In this document: positions 25,351 to 36,597 of the stretch, piece by piece
Position numbering within the stretch: position 1 is the stretch's first letter
How the letters are laid out: the number at the start of each line of letters is the position of its first letter
NCBI GenBank assembly: GCA_020736575.1
Contig: JAGPYM010000014.1
Location: forward strand, 969,459 to 1,033,458
Source: Thelonectria olida
Taxonomy: Eukaryota; Ascomycota; Sordariomycetes; Hypocreales; Nectriaceae
DNA: 64,000 bases
Reading direction: 5' to 3'
Position numbers and translations under genes: made by a program
Notes under the pieces: model-generated
Database searches by the model: none
Seen by the model: only the letters and a program-made list of their open reading frames with translations
What the model was told of the DNA's origin: nothing

Positions 25351-26135
25351 TCATAAAGCAGCAACACGGGCGACTTCTTCTCCATCCATGCTGATAAAGG
25401 TGACGCCCTTGGCCTCTATTCCCCGCTTGCACTCGTCCCATTTATCCGGCGTGACGGGCTTGGTAGCCTCTTCCACGATGTACGTCGTGTATCCTTCCTC
25501 GACTGCATGCTCAGCCGTAGCCTTGACGCAGTAATCCCCCGCCAACCCGACGACAAACACGTGCGTCACACCGTTTACCCACATGAAGCTCGCCAACCCG
25601 CTGTCGCTCAGGCGAAACGGGTCGTAGAAGGCCGAGTACATCTCGACACGCTCGTCCTGGCCCTTTTCGATGACGGCGTGGACGTTGGAAGTGTCGAGCT
25701 CGGGGACGAGGGCGCAGCCGGGGGTGTTTTGCACACAGTGGACGGGCCAGAGGGTAGTGGTGTAGGACCGGGAGGGGTCGTCGGGGTGGACGATAGTGGT
25801 GGTGGATGTGAAGGGGGTGGTGTTGGGGTGGTTGGCGGAGAAGGAGACGTGGGAGGCCGGGTGGAAGTCTTTGGTGGCGATTTTGAGGGGGAAGGGGAGG
25901 GAAAGGAGGTGGTTGATGGGGGAGGCGATGGAGCGGCCGTTAGGGACGGCGAGGGAGCCGTTCTTGAGGGGGTGGTGAGTGACTGAGTGGTGAAGAGGAA
26001 GATGGGTGAGTGAGGGGTGCTTACGGGTGGGCAAAAGTCTTCTTGGAAGTCGACCACGAGCAGGGCGGGTTTGAATGGAGGAGGGCGCTTTGGGGGAGGA
26101 GCTTTGGTGGGTGGGACTTCTGTTTGGTGAAGCAT
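25351..26135 (-). CDS. Nicotinamidase (isochorismatase-like hydrolase)
   Basis: Hydrolyses nicotinamide to nicotinic acid for NAD salvage and so lowers a sirtuin inhibitor. Exons 26135-26025 and 25962-25351 give 240 residues, near yeast Pnc1 (216). The first exon ends in LLVVDFQEDFCPP and the second resumes with NGSLAVPNGRSI, a classic family junction. The expected catalytic triad is Asp29, Lys137 (in VIEKGQD) and Cys182 (GLAGDYCVKAT); metal ligands are Asp69 and His71 (KDFHPASH) and His112 (LWPVHCVQ). The Pro/Lys-rich N-terminus is a small extension. The gene converges on HMG-CoA reductase with 336 bases between stop codons. No targeting signal is apparent. The assignment is firm. Confidence 0.95.
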
Positions 26136-27145
26136 TGTGTCGTTTTGAAGGTGGAATTGATGTTGATGTTAGTGTAAGTGGTGATGGTGGGATGAGTGAG
26201 TGCATGGAGGAGAGTGAATCTGGAGGGGTGACGTGGGATACGCTATGATAAGCTGATAAGAAGAACCGTGTCGGCCCCGCCTTCGCCCGGCCGGTGAGGG
26301 GCCGATCTTGGGCGAGACGAGAGAGACCGAGGAGAATTTGGGGGATCTGGAGGAATCTGGCCATGAGATGATGCGGAGGGCTTCATGATGGGTTATCGGA
26401 TTAACCTCCAGGGGGCGCATACTTATTGATGACTACACCTGACCTCTATCCTAGAGTGTACGCCATTTCAACTTTCTTGAGACATCACCTCCAGTAGAAT
26501 GCAACCCAACATCCGCGAATGGGCACCAAGGAGGCGGCATGAGTGGCAAGGTGGGCGCAGAAACGAGACGCCACTACCAGAATGATAATACGCCCAGCGG
26601 CTCGCCTTGCATAAGTGGCCGACGCAAATAAAACGTGATTTGTGACAAGGAAGTAACGCTTGACTGTCAGGCAGAATGCAAGGCAATCGTCGCCTCGCAA
26701 CGTCGCGCGAATCACACCTGACTTCATGATCGATTTATCGCCGTCAACACTGCAATTTTAGCTGCTGCCGCTCCGTTCATCAGCGGCCAGATGTCCGCCG
26801 TTCGACCAGCGTGTTCGCTCCTCCAATCCGAAATGCGCTATTATTATCAACATGAGTGCCCAGAACGCGGAACCGCTTCCGACAGCTGCAAGGATAAAGA
26901 GATTAGGCTTTGGCGATGGCCTGGCAAATATGAATAACAAAGTCGATAATCTGATAGGAAAGCGTCCGGTCTTCGCCCTGAATCTTGGACGCCAAGAGGC
27001 TCATCAGTCAAGTCTTAAATCGTAGCTTCCTAATTACGAGAAGTGCTATAATAAGGATGAAGATCTGATGTTGAGGGGACAGGGTTAGGGATCCTTCCAT
27101 TCGTTCCATTCAATTTCGCCAGCCCAACCTCCGCTCGCTTCCATC
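26136..27145. other. Intergenic region
   Basis: No gene supported. It must hold the promoters of the minus-strand nicotinamidase and the plus-strand STAND-like gene, which are divergent. A single telomere-like GGGTTAGGG word near 27082 stands alone and is not a telomeric array. Minus-strand frames at 26468-26940 have no motif. Confidence 0.4.
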
Positions 27146-29726
27146 ATGTTGGATCCCGGGACCTCCTTGGCCATTGTCAGCCTTGCTCTTCAGGTGACTC
27201 AAGGGCTCTTGGGCTACTATGAGCTTTGGAAAGACGCCGACGACGACGTTACCGAGATTCAGCATTCTCTACTGTGGCTGGCCAATATCTTTACCCAGTT
27301 AGACATCTCGCTTCGAAAGCCGCACCTTCAGGAAGACATTGTTTCCATTGTTCGAATTACTATGAAGGGTTGTGAAGGAAACCTGAACAAACTCCAAGAC
27401 CTGCTACGGCGTGTCCAGAAGGAAGGCACACCACAAGGCCTGCACGCCAAATTCAAGACGCTCAACAGGAAGATTCTTTACATCTACCGTAGTGGTGAGA
27501 TACAAAAAGTCAAAGCTCTCTTGGACGATCTCAGAGAAGACTTGAGACTGGCTATCAATCTGCTGAATCTGTGGGTCATTCACCTTTCTTCTCAAGTCTA
27601 TAATGGTCCCGCATTCTAATATGGTGGCAGAAATACAGCTAGAGGGAATCAAGGAGGAGATCAAGAACAAGCTGGTACATGGTGCCGGTGGCATGTAAGT
27701 CAGCTTCTATCGGGGAGTCTAGGTGGCCGCTTGTGGTTTGCCACTGACACTTCGATAGGTTTCGATGGGCTTCACTCCAAATGCGGGAGTTGAAAATGCG
27801 AAGGATCTTGCGAGGTAAAGACATCGAAAGAAGTTTATCCTCTTTGCCAAAGGATTTGGACTCTACATATGAGAGAATTCTTTCGTCGATTGATCCTTCT
27901 TTGACCGATGAAGCCCATGCAGCCCTCCAGTGGCTGGTTCACTCAAACCGCCCCCTGTTTCTCGAAGAACTGACCGAAGCATGTACCATCCAACCTGACA
28001 ACAAGGAACCCTTCGAGGAATGCGAACGATTGAGCGGATTCGACATTCTGGAACTTCTGCCTGGACTGACTAGGATAGATCCCTTTCCTAATCCTTCGAC
28101 CGCTACCCGTTCCAGGTACTACACCATCAGCCTAGCTCATTTCTCCGTCATTGAGTATCTGTCCAGCCAACGGATCCTGGCAGAAGCTATTTCCAGCTAC
28201 CATATGAACTCAAAGCTCGCCCAGAGACATATTGCCCGGAGCTGCTTGGCCTACATTGCTCATATCTCGCAACAATCTCATCCCGATTCCCAGTATCCCC
28301 TCAGTCTGTATGCCTATAATCAATGGCCCCTCCATACTGCACTCATTTCAAACAGCGCCCGGGAAGACATATGTACCAATGCATTGAACTTGTTCAAATC
28401 CCCGGAGACTTGTCTGCAATGGAGCGCCTGTGCCTTGCGTCATCATCATCTGCACGAAAAGAGCCAGACGACTTGGCTTGCCATTCCATTTGATGCATTC
28501 AAAACACCGCTGTGGCCAAGATACTATCTGCTCTGTCACGCCGTTGTGACAGGAAACGAAACGTTCGTGAAACGTCTCTTGGACTCGGGGTTGCAGATCC
28601 GCAATGATTCAATCATTGGTGAGCCTCTGAGGCTTGCAATAACATTCCGGCAGGACAATATTGCACGATTGATGTTGGAAGCAGGATGCCAACCAAACAA
28701 GTCAGAAATGCTTCTTGCTACTCGTAATGGCTCAGCAGAGCTTGTGCTATCGATGATCAAAAAGACACCAGTTTGGGGGTCGCTGGCCTACTGGTCGGAA
28801 TCCATGCTGCAGTCGGCCATGCCAGGTTTCGAAATACAGACGTGATAATGGACCAACTTTTCTCTGCGACCTCGACCGACTGTTCGAAACGGAACGCAGA
28901 TGCAGTGGAAATGCGGGCAGAATTTTGTTCGCTACTTCTCAGACGAGCCATGCAATTCGACTCACCCAGGCCCATTAGCTATCTGCTTGATTACTTTCAA
29001 AAAGTCCCAAGCGATATCATTCGGCATTGTGACATAGACGCTTTGTTTGTGCTGGCCATTGTGCAAGGAAAGGAGAAGACAGCTGAGATATTTCAGACTC
29101 ACGGGCGACTCAGCCGTGAATGTCTGAACTTCCAGCACAACTGGAACAAGGTTATGGCCAGCGACGACACATGCGTCATCTTGCTTGAGCTCTACTACAG
29201 CTGCTGTCGTATCGGGGTCTCATGCCACAGACAAACATTGAAGAGATCCATGATCAAGATCCCTAGCTGGGATATCCCGATTGGGGCGTTCAGATCGTCA
29301 ACTATGAACTCCTGCACACAGAAGTGGACGGACCTCTTCAAGTCTTTTCAAGAGTTCAGCCTCTCAGGTTGTCATTTGAGTATCGAGTCGCCGACTGCTC
29401 CTATTAGTTTTCGCAAGCACGCCAGAGCCTTTGATCGACTTCTCATTTACCACATTTTGACGGGACCACACTCAATGACACTCTGGACTCTGCGCAGTGC
29501 TGAAGAGATCCGGCGACTTAACTTGAAAAACTCGCTGAGTTTCCGGTATGAGGTTTCACATTTGTGCGACTTCCTTCGTTATAAAAGAATATCAAAAGAG
29601 GAAGAAAAATTGCGGGGTTCAAAGATTCATCATAAATTGAGAAGAATTAATATGTATCAACGGAACACAGCTAATTGCCTGTCTAGCAGGCTAGCAGCTG
29701 GGGGACATACGAGGCACCTCTCTTAA
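27146..29726 (+). CDS. STAND/NLR-like protein lacking its NACHT nucleotide-binding core
   Basis: Fungal STAND proteins usually have an N-terminal helical domain, a NACHT ATPase and repeats, and act in self/non-self recognition. Here residues 1-116 and beyond match the N-terminal helical domain (SLAIVSLALQVTQGLLGYYE). Then comes the segment that normally follows NACHT (IKEEIKNKLVHGAGGMFRWA, SLPKDLDSTYERIL, ALQWLVHSNRPLFLEELTEA) and two or three weak ankyrin-like repeats (LLCHAVVTGNETFVKRLLDS, then PLRLAITFRQDNIARLMLEA). No Walker A or B sequence lies between. One splice model keeps the frame throughout: 27146-27494, 27631-27694, 27759-28825 and 28900-29726, giving 768 residues. However, its first intron removes sequence that looks coding (RSGEIQKVKALLDDLREDLR, then LAINLLNL), and the third donor (GTTTCG) is weak. 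Alternatively this is a decaying gene with two separate frames (second ATG at 27621). Confidence 0.6.
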
Positions 29727-29921
29727 AAGACTAGAAAACGAGGTGGAAGAAAAAGACTGTATTGGTTACCCTATTTGATGCTTCTTTCTTACTTATCTCA
29801 AACTCATAGCTCCGGAAACGTCCTTCTGGTTTTGAAATCCTATGTCTTTGATGCTCTGACGGTAGATGCTTTCTGCTACTTTGATATGAATTCTCTATTA
29901 AGCAACTACAGTCTCTTAACC

Positions 29922-31287
29922 CTACGACGAGGCAAACAATAAGTCTCCCCACCCGGGCATCTCATTGCTCGAAAAGACGTCTTCGCCACCATATTCCGCC
30001 TTGGCCTTGGTTGTCCAGGGATGCTTGAGGCCTTTCGACTTGGCCGCGTAGTAGATGAGATCCCAGATAGGAGGCGACTTGGTCGTCACGCCCGCACTTG
30101 TCTGATACACCACGCCTCTCTTGTTCGTCGATATGTCTTCCCAAGGCCCATTGACCAGCACCGACTCACATCGGCGCCAGCTCGAGTCGTACGCCACCGT
30201 CTCGTTCAGGTTGTACTTTGCCGTGTACTCGGCACCCTTGAGCAGGAGGCTGTTTCTGTAGCTGAAGAGATCGTAGCCTTGGTTCTTGGAAGTCCGGGCT
30301 GCTAGGGCCAGCCATCCCAAGCCCGCGATTGCGTGGCCTTGATCCCGCCCCGATTCGGAGTTCTGGCCCGTCTTGGGCTCGATGGTGGCCGTGATACCGG
30401 CGCAGGGGTCGTTCTTCCACATCCACACGGCGTAGTTGTACATGTTGACGTCCTCCAGATACGCGGCAAAGTTCATAAGCGCCTTGATGGACGCGATGCC
30501 GTAGTTTGCGTGGCCGATGATGATGCTCTGCCTTGCGAAGAGCCAGTACAGCTGGATGCTGAAACCTGAGCCGCCCTGCCATTTGGCGCCGGCTTCGGTC
30601 CAACCCCCCTCCCAGCGCATGATCTCTGCGGCATTGACAAACAGGTCGCCCTCAATTCCGATCAGGAGCGAACGGTCGGTCCCGATGATGTTGGTCAGTG
30701 TCGATCCCCAGCTATCCAGAATGTTGGTAGAGACGTTCCAATGCGCGTCGTCTTTGGTGATGTACCCTGTTGTAAATGTTAGACCTGAGATCTTAGATGG
30801 GCCGAGCATGAAGGCATACACATGATTGCATTCTGGTAGGCCGCACGCGCGTCGTAGGCAAAAGTCGTGTAGTTGCTAATCGTACCACGAGAAAGCACAG
30901 AATACGGCCCGCGCATGGTATACGTCGACAGGGAATACTTATCCGCGGCAAAGAGTTCGTATGCCGAATACCAGGGGTCTTTTTTCTTCAAGACGGCATT
31001 TCGCATCGTTTCGAGATCTTGATGCGTGTGCCATAATCCAGGATGAACAAAGTCAGAGGGCGTCTTCTTTTGGCCTTCTGTCCATGGGACGTAGGGAACA
31101 GGTGCTTTGCCAGGTTAGAATGAGATCGAGGCATTATTTGTGTGAACATACCATTGAGGCTGGGCACGTCCGTTACTGTGGCCTTGGCCAAGCCGACGAC
31201 GGCTAATATGATGAACTAGTTGCTGTCAGAACGAGTTCAGGTATAATCAAGTAATGATTTTGAAGAGCATGCCTTGGAAATGTGCAT
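29922..31287 (-). CDS. Secreted alginate-lyase-like polysaccharide lyase
   Basis: Four exons (31287-31273, 31215-31152, 31104-30820, 30766-29922) give 402 residues. The first exon has only 15 bases and is joined by a GC-AG intron (31216-31272); this creates the signal peptide MHISKFIILAVVGLAKA, and no other in-frame ATG exists. The mature protein has the order seen in alginate_lyase (PF05426-type) proteins: FVHPGLWHTHQDLETMRNAV, AAYQNAIMWYITKDDAHWNV, NILDSWGSTLTNI, GHANYGIASIKALMNFA, GRDQGHAIAGLGWLALAA and EYTAKYN. The His of RDQGHA and the Tyr nearby are plausible catalytic residues. In a plant or soil fungus the substrate could be a uronic-acid polymer, not necessarily alginate. It is divergent from the secreted hydrolase at 32262 across about 970 bases. 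Confidence 0.87.
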
Positions 31288-32261
31288 ATTGAGCGCTTTA
31301 TACAGAGTGTCTTTATTCCGAGTTGAAAGACGACAGAGGCCACACGGCAAAGGTGCGTTGGTTGTTCGTGGCCTTTAAATACATGTCGGACATGGCCTCT
31401 TACAATATCGCGGAGTATCGACCGGATATGAAGCCTTGTATTCGTCAGTTCGCCAGGGGTTAAGGGGATACACCAATTTCCCAGACCCCGGAGACTATCG
31501 CCTGGAATAGATCGAATCGGGCATTCGGGGGAGATCGCGGGACTTAGCCCGGAAGTGCCCCGGCTCCTGGAAGCAAGTCTTCCCTAGCTAAATCAATTTA
31601 ACGAATTTGAATTATTATCGGTATTACTTCTCTCTTTATGCACATCTATCTCGGTATCTAACGCGAGATAAAGCTACTGGGTCCGCCTCTGATTTTATAA
31701 ATGCTCTAGGTTAGGTCGCAGACTTGACACAATGCCACCAAGTGGCTACCACCCCTTGTAAGACCTCCGCATAGGTATGCTGCTGCTGTATGAAGTCAGA
31801 CGGACGCTCATATGTAGGTTGCCTTAGGCGTATTATATAGCAAGGTCGTCTGACTCTGAGTCACAGTATTGAAGCGATCGGGGGAGTATGAACGCTTGGG
31901 CATCGGCGTTCATCTTGGAGAGTGCCTGTAAACCAGTTTTGAAGACGCCGCTGCGTATGATTGAAATGCTGTCCGAGGTGTTCCGACCATTCATCAGCTC
32001 GTAAATGGCACTCTGTAAGTTGTAATACGCGCGAATGCTGACAAGGATGATCATAGATGAATACGCGAGGACGGCGTATTTTACTCACAATGGCGTATTG
32101 GAGAAAGTTGAGTGGATTCTGTTGATGGGATGGGAATGTCGTTGATTTCAACTGCGTTTAGACCTGTGTATAAATAGTGAAAGCTGTAGACTTGCCGTCG
32201 TGATGTCTACATCAACTTCATCAAGATTAAAAACATTCACCTTTCGCTTGATAAACCCAAG
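31288..32261. promoter_or_regulatory. Shared intergenic region of a divergent secreted-enzyme pair
   Basis: About 970 bases separate the starts of the alginate-lyase-like gene (minus) and the alpha/beta hydrolase (plus). I see no gene; minus-strand frames at 31833-32151 lack motifs. TATA-like words occur on both sides (TATAAA near the lyase start; TATAAATA near 32169). Co-regulation is possible but not shown. Confidence 0.4.
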
Positions 32262-33571
32262 ATGGGCAAACTTCTTCAGTGTCTTTCCCTGGGACTTTTT
32301 TCCCTCCTCCCAGCTCTAGCGACACCGACGGCCTCAGTCAAACACTGTGTCCAGCTAGACGTGCCAGTCACCGTCTCGGCAAACAACACTCGCTTCGACA
32401 CTCCGAGAGTCGACAGCACCATCGACGCTGTAGGCTGGATCTGGGACACGTACACTTGGTCGCGCCAGAACAGGACTCGCGGACCTGTTATCCCCATTCA
32501 TCGTACGTTTACCATTGCCGCTGAGCTATGCGTCCCGAGTCAGGGGAAGAAGGCGCATATTCTTCAGCTTGCTACCCACGGGGCTCTGTACGACAAGAGG
32601 TGAGTCTTTCTATGGATCTATACGCAGATGACGAGACTAAGAATGTGTGCTTGACAGGTACTGGGATGTTCAAGTCAAGCCGCAGGAGTACTCTTATGTA
32701 GACGCAGCCATTCGTCAGGGCTACTCGATCCTCACCTATGACAGACTCGGTAACGGCGGCTCTACAAAGCCAGATGGCTACGACGTTGTACAGCTCCCCA
32801 CCGAGGTCGAGATTCTCAAAGAATTGACAAACCTCGCTCGTAGCGGCAAACTAGTCAAGTCGTCGAAGATCAAGGGAAGAGGCAGCCCCAGCTCTCTTGT
32901 TCGCAACTACAAGCCCTCCAAGATCGTCCACGTCGGCCACTCGTTCGGGTCCTTCACCACGGCAGAACTGCTCAAATCTTATGGAAAGATAAGTGACGGA
33001 GCCATCTTGACGGGCTACGTCATTGTCACCAACCCAAATGTGCCCCGAACCCAAGCAAGCACCTTTGGGTACGAATTCGCGCGCGAAAACGACCCCGAGC
33101 GTTTTGCGGACCGCGGTTCGGGATACATTGTGCAGGGAACGGAGAGCAGCGTGCAGCAGATCTTCCTGGGCAAAGGAGATTGGTTTGAGCCCGAGTTGCT
33201 CAAATACTCGGAGAAGGTGAAGCAAACGTCTACGGTGGGCGAGATGTTGTCTGCGACGCTGGTCGGGGGCGGTGCAGCGCAGTCATTCACGGGGCCGATT
33301 CAAGTAAGTCATGCGCATGGCGGCATCTTCGACTGGATGAGATGGGAACTGACTTGTGCATTAGTTCTTCGTTGGCGAATATGACTTTCCCATCTGTGGC
33401 GGCGACTGCAAGAATTCGTACGACATAAAAGTCATCGAGGATTTGTATCCAAAGGCGGCGCATCGGGCGGTTTATCTCCAGCCTGACACGGGTCACGGAT
33501 TGACCGTGTCGAAGAATGCAACGGCTGGATATCAGGCCATGTTTTCTTATTTGGAGGCTCATGGTTTGTAG
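32262..33571 (+). CDS. Secreted alpha/beta hydrolase
   Basis: Serine hydrolase of the alpha/beta fold. Exons 32262-32599, 32658-33303 and 33365-33571 (introns of 58 and 61 bases) give 396 residues. Residues 1-20 (LLQCLSLGLFSLLPALA) are a signal peptide, so it is probably extracellular. Candidate catalytic triad: Ser208 in GHSFGS, Asp335 in GEYDFP and His372 in DTGHGL. LTYDRLGNGGS is the usual strand before the oxyanion loop. The segment GGDCKNSYDIKVIEDLYP near the C-terminus recurs in fungal secreted hydrolases of unknown substrate. I cannot tell whether it is an esterase, lipase or peptidase. Its neighbour is a divergent secreted polysaccharide lyase, which would fit biomass deconstruction. 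Confidence 0.88.
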
Positions 33572-34235
33572 AGTGAGAGATTGAGAAGGGATTGTTTTGG
33601 GATACTTTGTTGGAGATGGAGAGATGTGTTAACTGCTTGACGTGTGATGTTTGTATCTAGTTAGAATCAAAGCAACGCTCTTTTGTCCTGCATTTCCCTC
33701 TCTTTACCTTTCGTATTTTCCGTTTATCCACTTCCCTTGAGCTAAATAACTTAATCTCACTGTCGATGACTCTATTCACCGGGCGATGGATGTAAGCTTC
33801 ATGTCTCTTTGATGAAGGATTAAGGTCGCCCGTGATTTCCGATTGGCCAATGCAAGTCTCGGTATCGTTTAACTCGAGTTCGCTCTCGTTCGATCCGACG
33901 TCATGACCGCTTATGCTTACCTGGTGGGCTGGGGATAAGATGGATGTAACCGCAGGGCCCCAGAAGTTCTCCAGTAATTATTTGCAATTGTCGAAACTAG
34001 CAATCAAAGCCGTGGCTTAGTCGAACAATAAGCAGCGGTTCTAGAAGACCTTATGGCAGGCATTACGCGGCGTGGCTTGCCAGCATGTCAAGCGCCATCC
34101 CAATTCCAAATAGTTGGGGGCGGAGTCGAGGCTGAGCAGCATTCGAGATGTGACGATGAGTGTGCGAGACGATATAAGACTACTTTTGCTTCAGCGATTG
34201 GAGAGAGATTGGTTAAAGATAGGTCGCTTGTTACC
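33572..34235. other. Intergenic region
   Basis: No gene seen. It contains the 3' flank of the hydrolase and the promoter of the Zn2Cys6 regulator. The open frame upstream of the regulator's ATG (from 34053) contains an earlier ATG, but the encoded 61 residues have no counterpart I recognise. Confidence 0.4.
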
Positions 34236-35969
34236 ATGGATAAAACACCAGAATCACTGAGTGAGCCTGCATTCAGGACGCGCCGGGCACATAAGAAGAG
34301 CAGGGCTGGATGCGTCAGCTGCAAAAAAGGGCGGAAAAAGGTGTGTATGCGTAGAACTCATTTGCTATGGCATGTTTTGACTGGCGAAAATTAGTGCGAC
34401 GAGCTGAAACCACGATGCTCTCGATGTATGACGCGAAACCTGACCTGTGAATACTCGAATAAACCCGTCAGCATCCGACTTTCACCATCACCATCGCCTT
34501 CTTCACGCCTAAAACCCGCCCCGACACCAAGTCCAACCTATTCATCACCCATCGACACTTCACCCGGTTGTCTTTCTCCCAGCTCCAGCCTCTCTCCCGT
34601 CTCCAACGAGCATCATCACCTCCCTCTTGCTATCGGATCCGAATTTCTCGGCCCAACAGAACTGCACCTTCTGAGCCACTATCTCACTCACACGGCGCGA
34701 ACCATTGCCTACGACAATGACGACTTGTACGCCTTGCAAGTCGGCTTTCCCAACATCGCCTTCCGCAGCAGGCCGCTGATGAGCTCCATCCTGGCCCTCG
34801 CAGCCGTGTGCAAGTGCCATGACATCATCACCGAGTCCGACTCTCAGGCGACGCCGACGCCGCAGGACCAGGCCCAGATCCGAGACCTGCTCCTTCTGGG
34901 GGACAAGCATCATCGCGCCTCGCTGCGACAGACGCAAGCCGATATCCCTCACACCGACTACTACGACCATGTGTTGGCGAATGCGCCGTTGATGGTCTTG
35001 TATGGCACCGCGAGTCATTGCGTTCGGATACGTCTTGCCCAGTCCATGGCCGGCACTGGCAGCGAATCCTTGATGAGCGACTGTGCCCCTGGGCAATCAC
35101 AATGGATATCGCTCATTCGCGCCACGCACTTGGCCTACACGGGGCTTCTCAACGCGCAGCCTGAATTTCCTGACACCATGCGGGAGAGGAGCCCTGCGCC
35201 TCCAGCCATCAGTCTCCCATTGTTCGCTCCGCAGAGCCCAGATGGCAACGACATCATCTCTCCCGAAGACGGGCCCACGAGAGAGACGAGACGCTTGCTT
35301 CTTCCCATCCTGGAAACTACATCGGCTTCAGCTCTCGAGCGGCTCGGCAGCAAGGCGCAAATTGCGTACCTGTCTCAAAGCTGCCGCAGTGCCGAACTCG
35401 AGTCGTGCTTCGTCGCGCTGGAGATCCTCCGCAACATTGTGGACGACGTCTTCAACACCCACCCGGAATCGTCGACGACGGCTGGCCTGCAAGCTCCGGA
35501 CACTGATTTCCACTTGATAAGTCAGCTCTCGGAGGTTTCGCCCTGGCTGCGAAGCTACTTGGCCCGAGTCACGTCGGCGACACGCCCGAAACCGCTTCGA
35601 CGCATCATCACTTCGTTTCTGAACCGGGTCCCCACTGAGTATTTGAACCTCGCCCAGACAACCCTCGACCTCATCCCCGTGCACGCTGGTCCGTACGAGG
35701 ACAACGGACCGGGGGAGGCTGCCGAATTTGGATTGCCGCAAGATGGTCCGGCCGCTCGATTGGCCATGGACATATTTGCGCACTGGCTTGTTCTCGTGAT
35801 GCTGCTGGATGGTGTCTGGTGGATCGGCGGTACAGGAGCGTGGGAGCTTGAGAGGGTTGTTGGCTTTATGCATCGCCGAGGTTGGGTCGAGACGCAAGAA
35901 GGGTCAAGGGGGAGTTGGTGGCCCGAGAGTATGCACAAGGTCGTGACGGAGGCGAAGAAATATATATGA
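34236..35969 (+). CDS. Zn2Cys6 (GAL4-type) transcription factor
   Basis: Binuclear zinc cluster regulator. Exon 1 (34236-34340) ends just before the third cysteine; after a 54-base intron the second exon (34395-35969) supplies the rest. The cluster is CX2CX6CX6CX2CX6C with Cys26, 29, 36, 43, 46 and 53, preceded by basic residues (RTRRAHKKSRAG). After it come a Ser/Pro-rich linker and a helical region (PTELHLLSHYLTHTARTIA, then FRSRPLMSSILALAAVCKCH) resembling sterol-uptake-control/Upc2-like C6 regulators. The total is 559 residues. An upstream in-frame ATG would add 61 residues. Targets are unknown; it lies between the lyase/hydrolase pair and the P450/SDR group and could control either. The gene ends 265 bases from the convergent small secreted protein gene. 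Confidence 0.93.
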
Positions 35970-36233
35970 TAATGGATAGATGAACTGTACGACACCATGT
36001 TGCTTGGATATGGGAAGATGGTTAGATGTAATAGAGCTGGGAAAGGAGACGAACTCGGCATAGTGTAAAGTATTCGTGTATTCAATAATCAGTCACATCA
36101 TAACGTGGTATCTTTTCCTATGCCGCATGATATAGGAAAAAGTGCACATAGCCTCCAAGTCTCCAACGGCCAATCCACCCAAGAACAGGCTCCTTGTGGG
36201 CTCCAACGGCCCAGCGGCGTTTATGAAAACCCC

Positions 36234-36597
36234 TTAGCAGTGATCATTCTTACCGGCACCGCCATTCTTGCACCCGTTCTTGCACCACTTCTGGTACCTG
36301 ATCTCGCCATTGTTGCCGGAACAGTAGTAGATGGCGTCGGTGACGTGACTCTTTCCAAGACACTTCGACTTTTGGGCGCGGGCCAGCTCGTCTGCGATGT
36401 CAGGAAAGTATTTGCCTAGAGAAGAATGAAAGATTAATTTCTACTGCGTCACACTCATTGTGCAAGGGTCAGTTCTACTTACCGATGGACAGGAGAACAT
36501 GGCCACAGTAGTTGAGTCCGGGGGAGCAGTTTCTGGCTTCGCCAAAGGCCGCGAGGCCGGCCACGAGGGCAAGAGGGACGAGAGAGATGTTGACCAT
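36234..36597 (-). CDS. Small secreted cysteine-rich protein (effector-like)
   Basis: Found by reading the strand directly: exon 1 36597-36483, intron 36416-36482 (GTAAGT to CTAG), exon 2 36415-36234. The product has 98 residues: a signal peptide (residues 1 to about 21, LVPLALVAGLAAFGEA) and a mature part of 77 with seven cysteines at 24, 31, 57, 70, 83, 87 and 98. The pattern CSPGLNYCGHVLLSIGKY, then an internal helix, then KWCKNGCKNGGAGKNDHC is one I recall from effector-like small secreted proteins of plant-associated ascomycetes; I know no established function. An odd number of cysteines is unusual for a fully disulfide-bonded fold and could leave one free. It converges on the Zn2Cys6 regulator. 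Confidence 0.8.

Noticed and set aside
27071..27095. Telomere-like GGGTTAGGG word
   Set aside because: A single copy, not an array; expected by chance.
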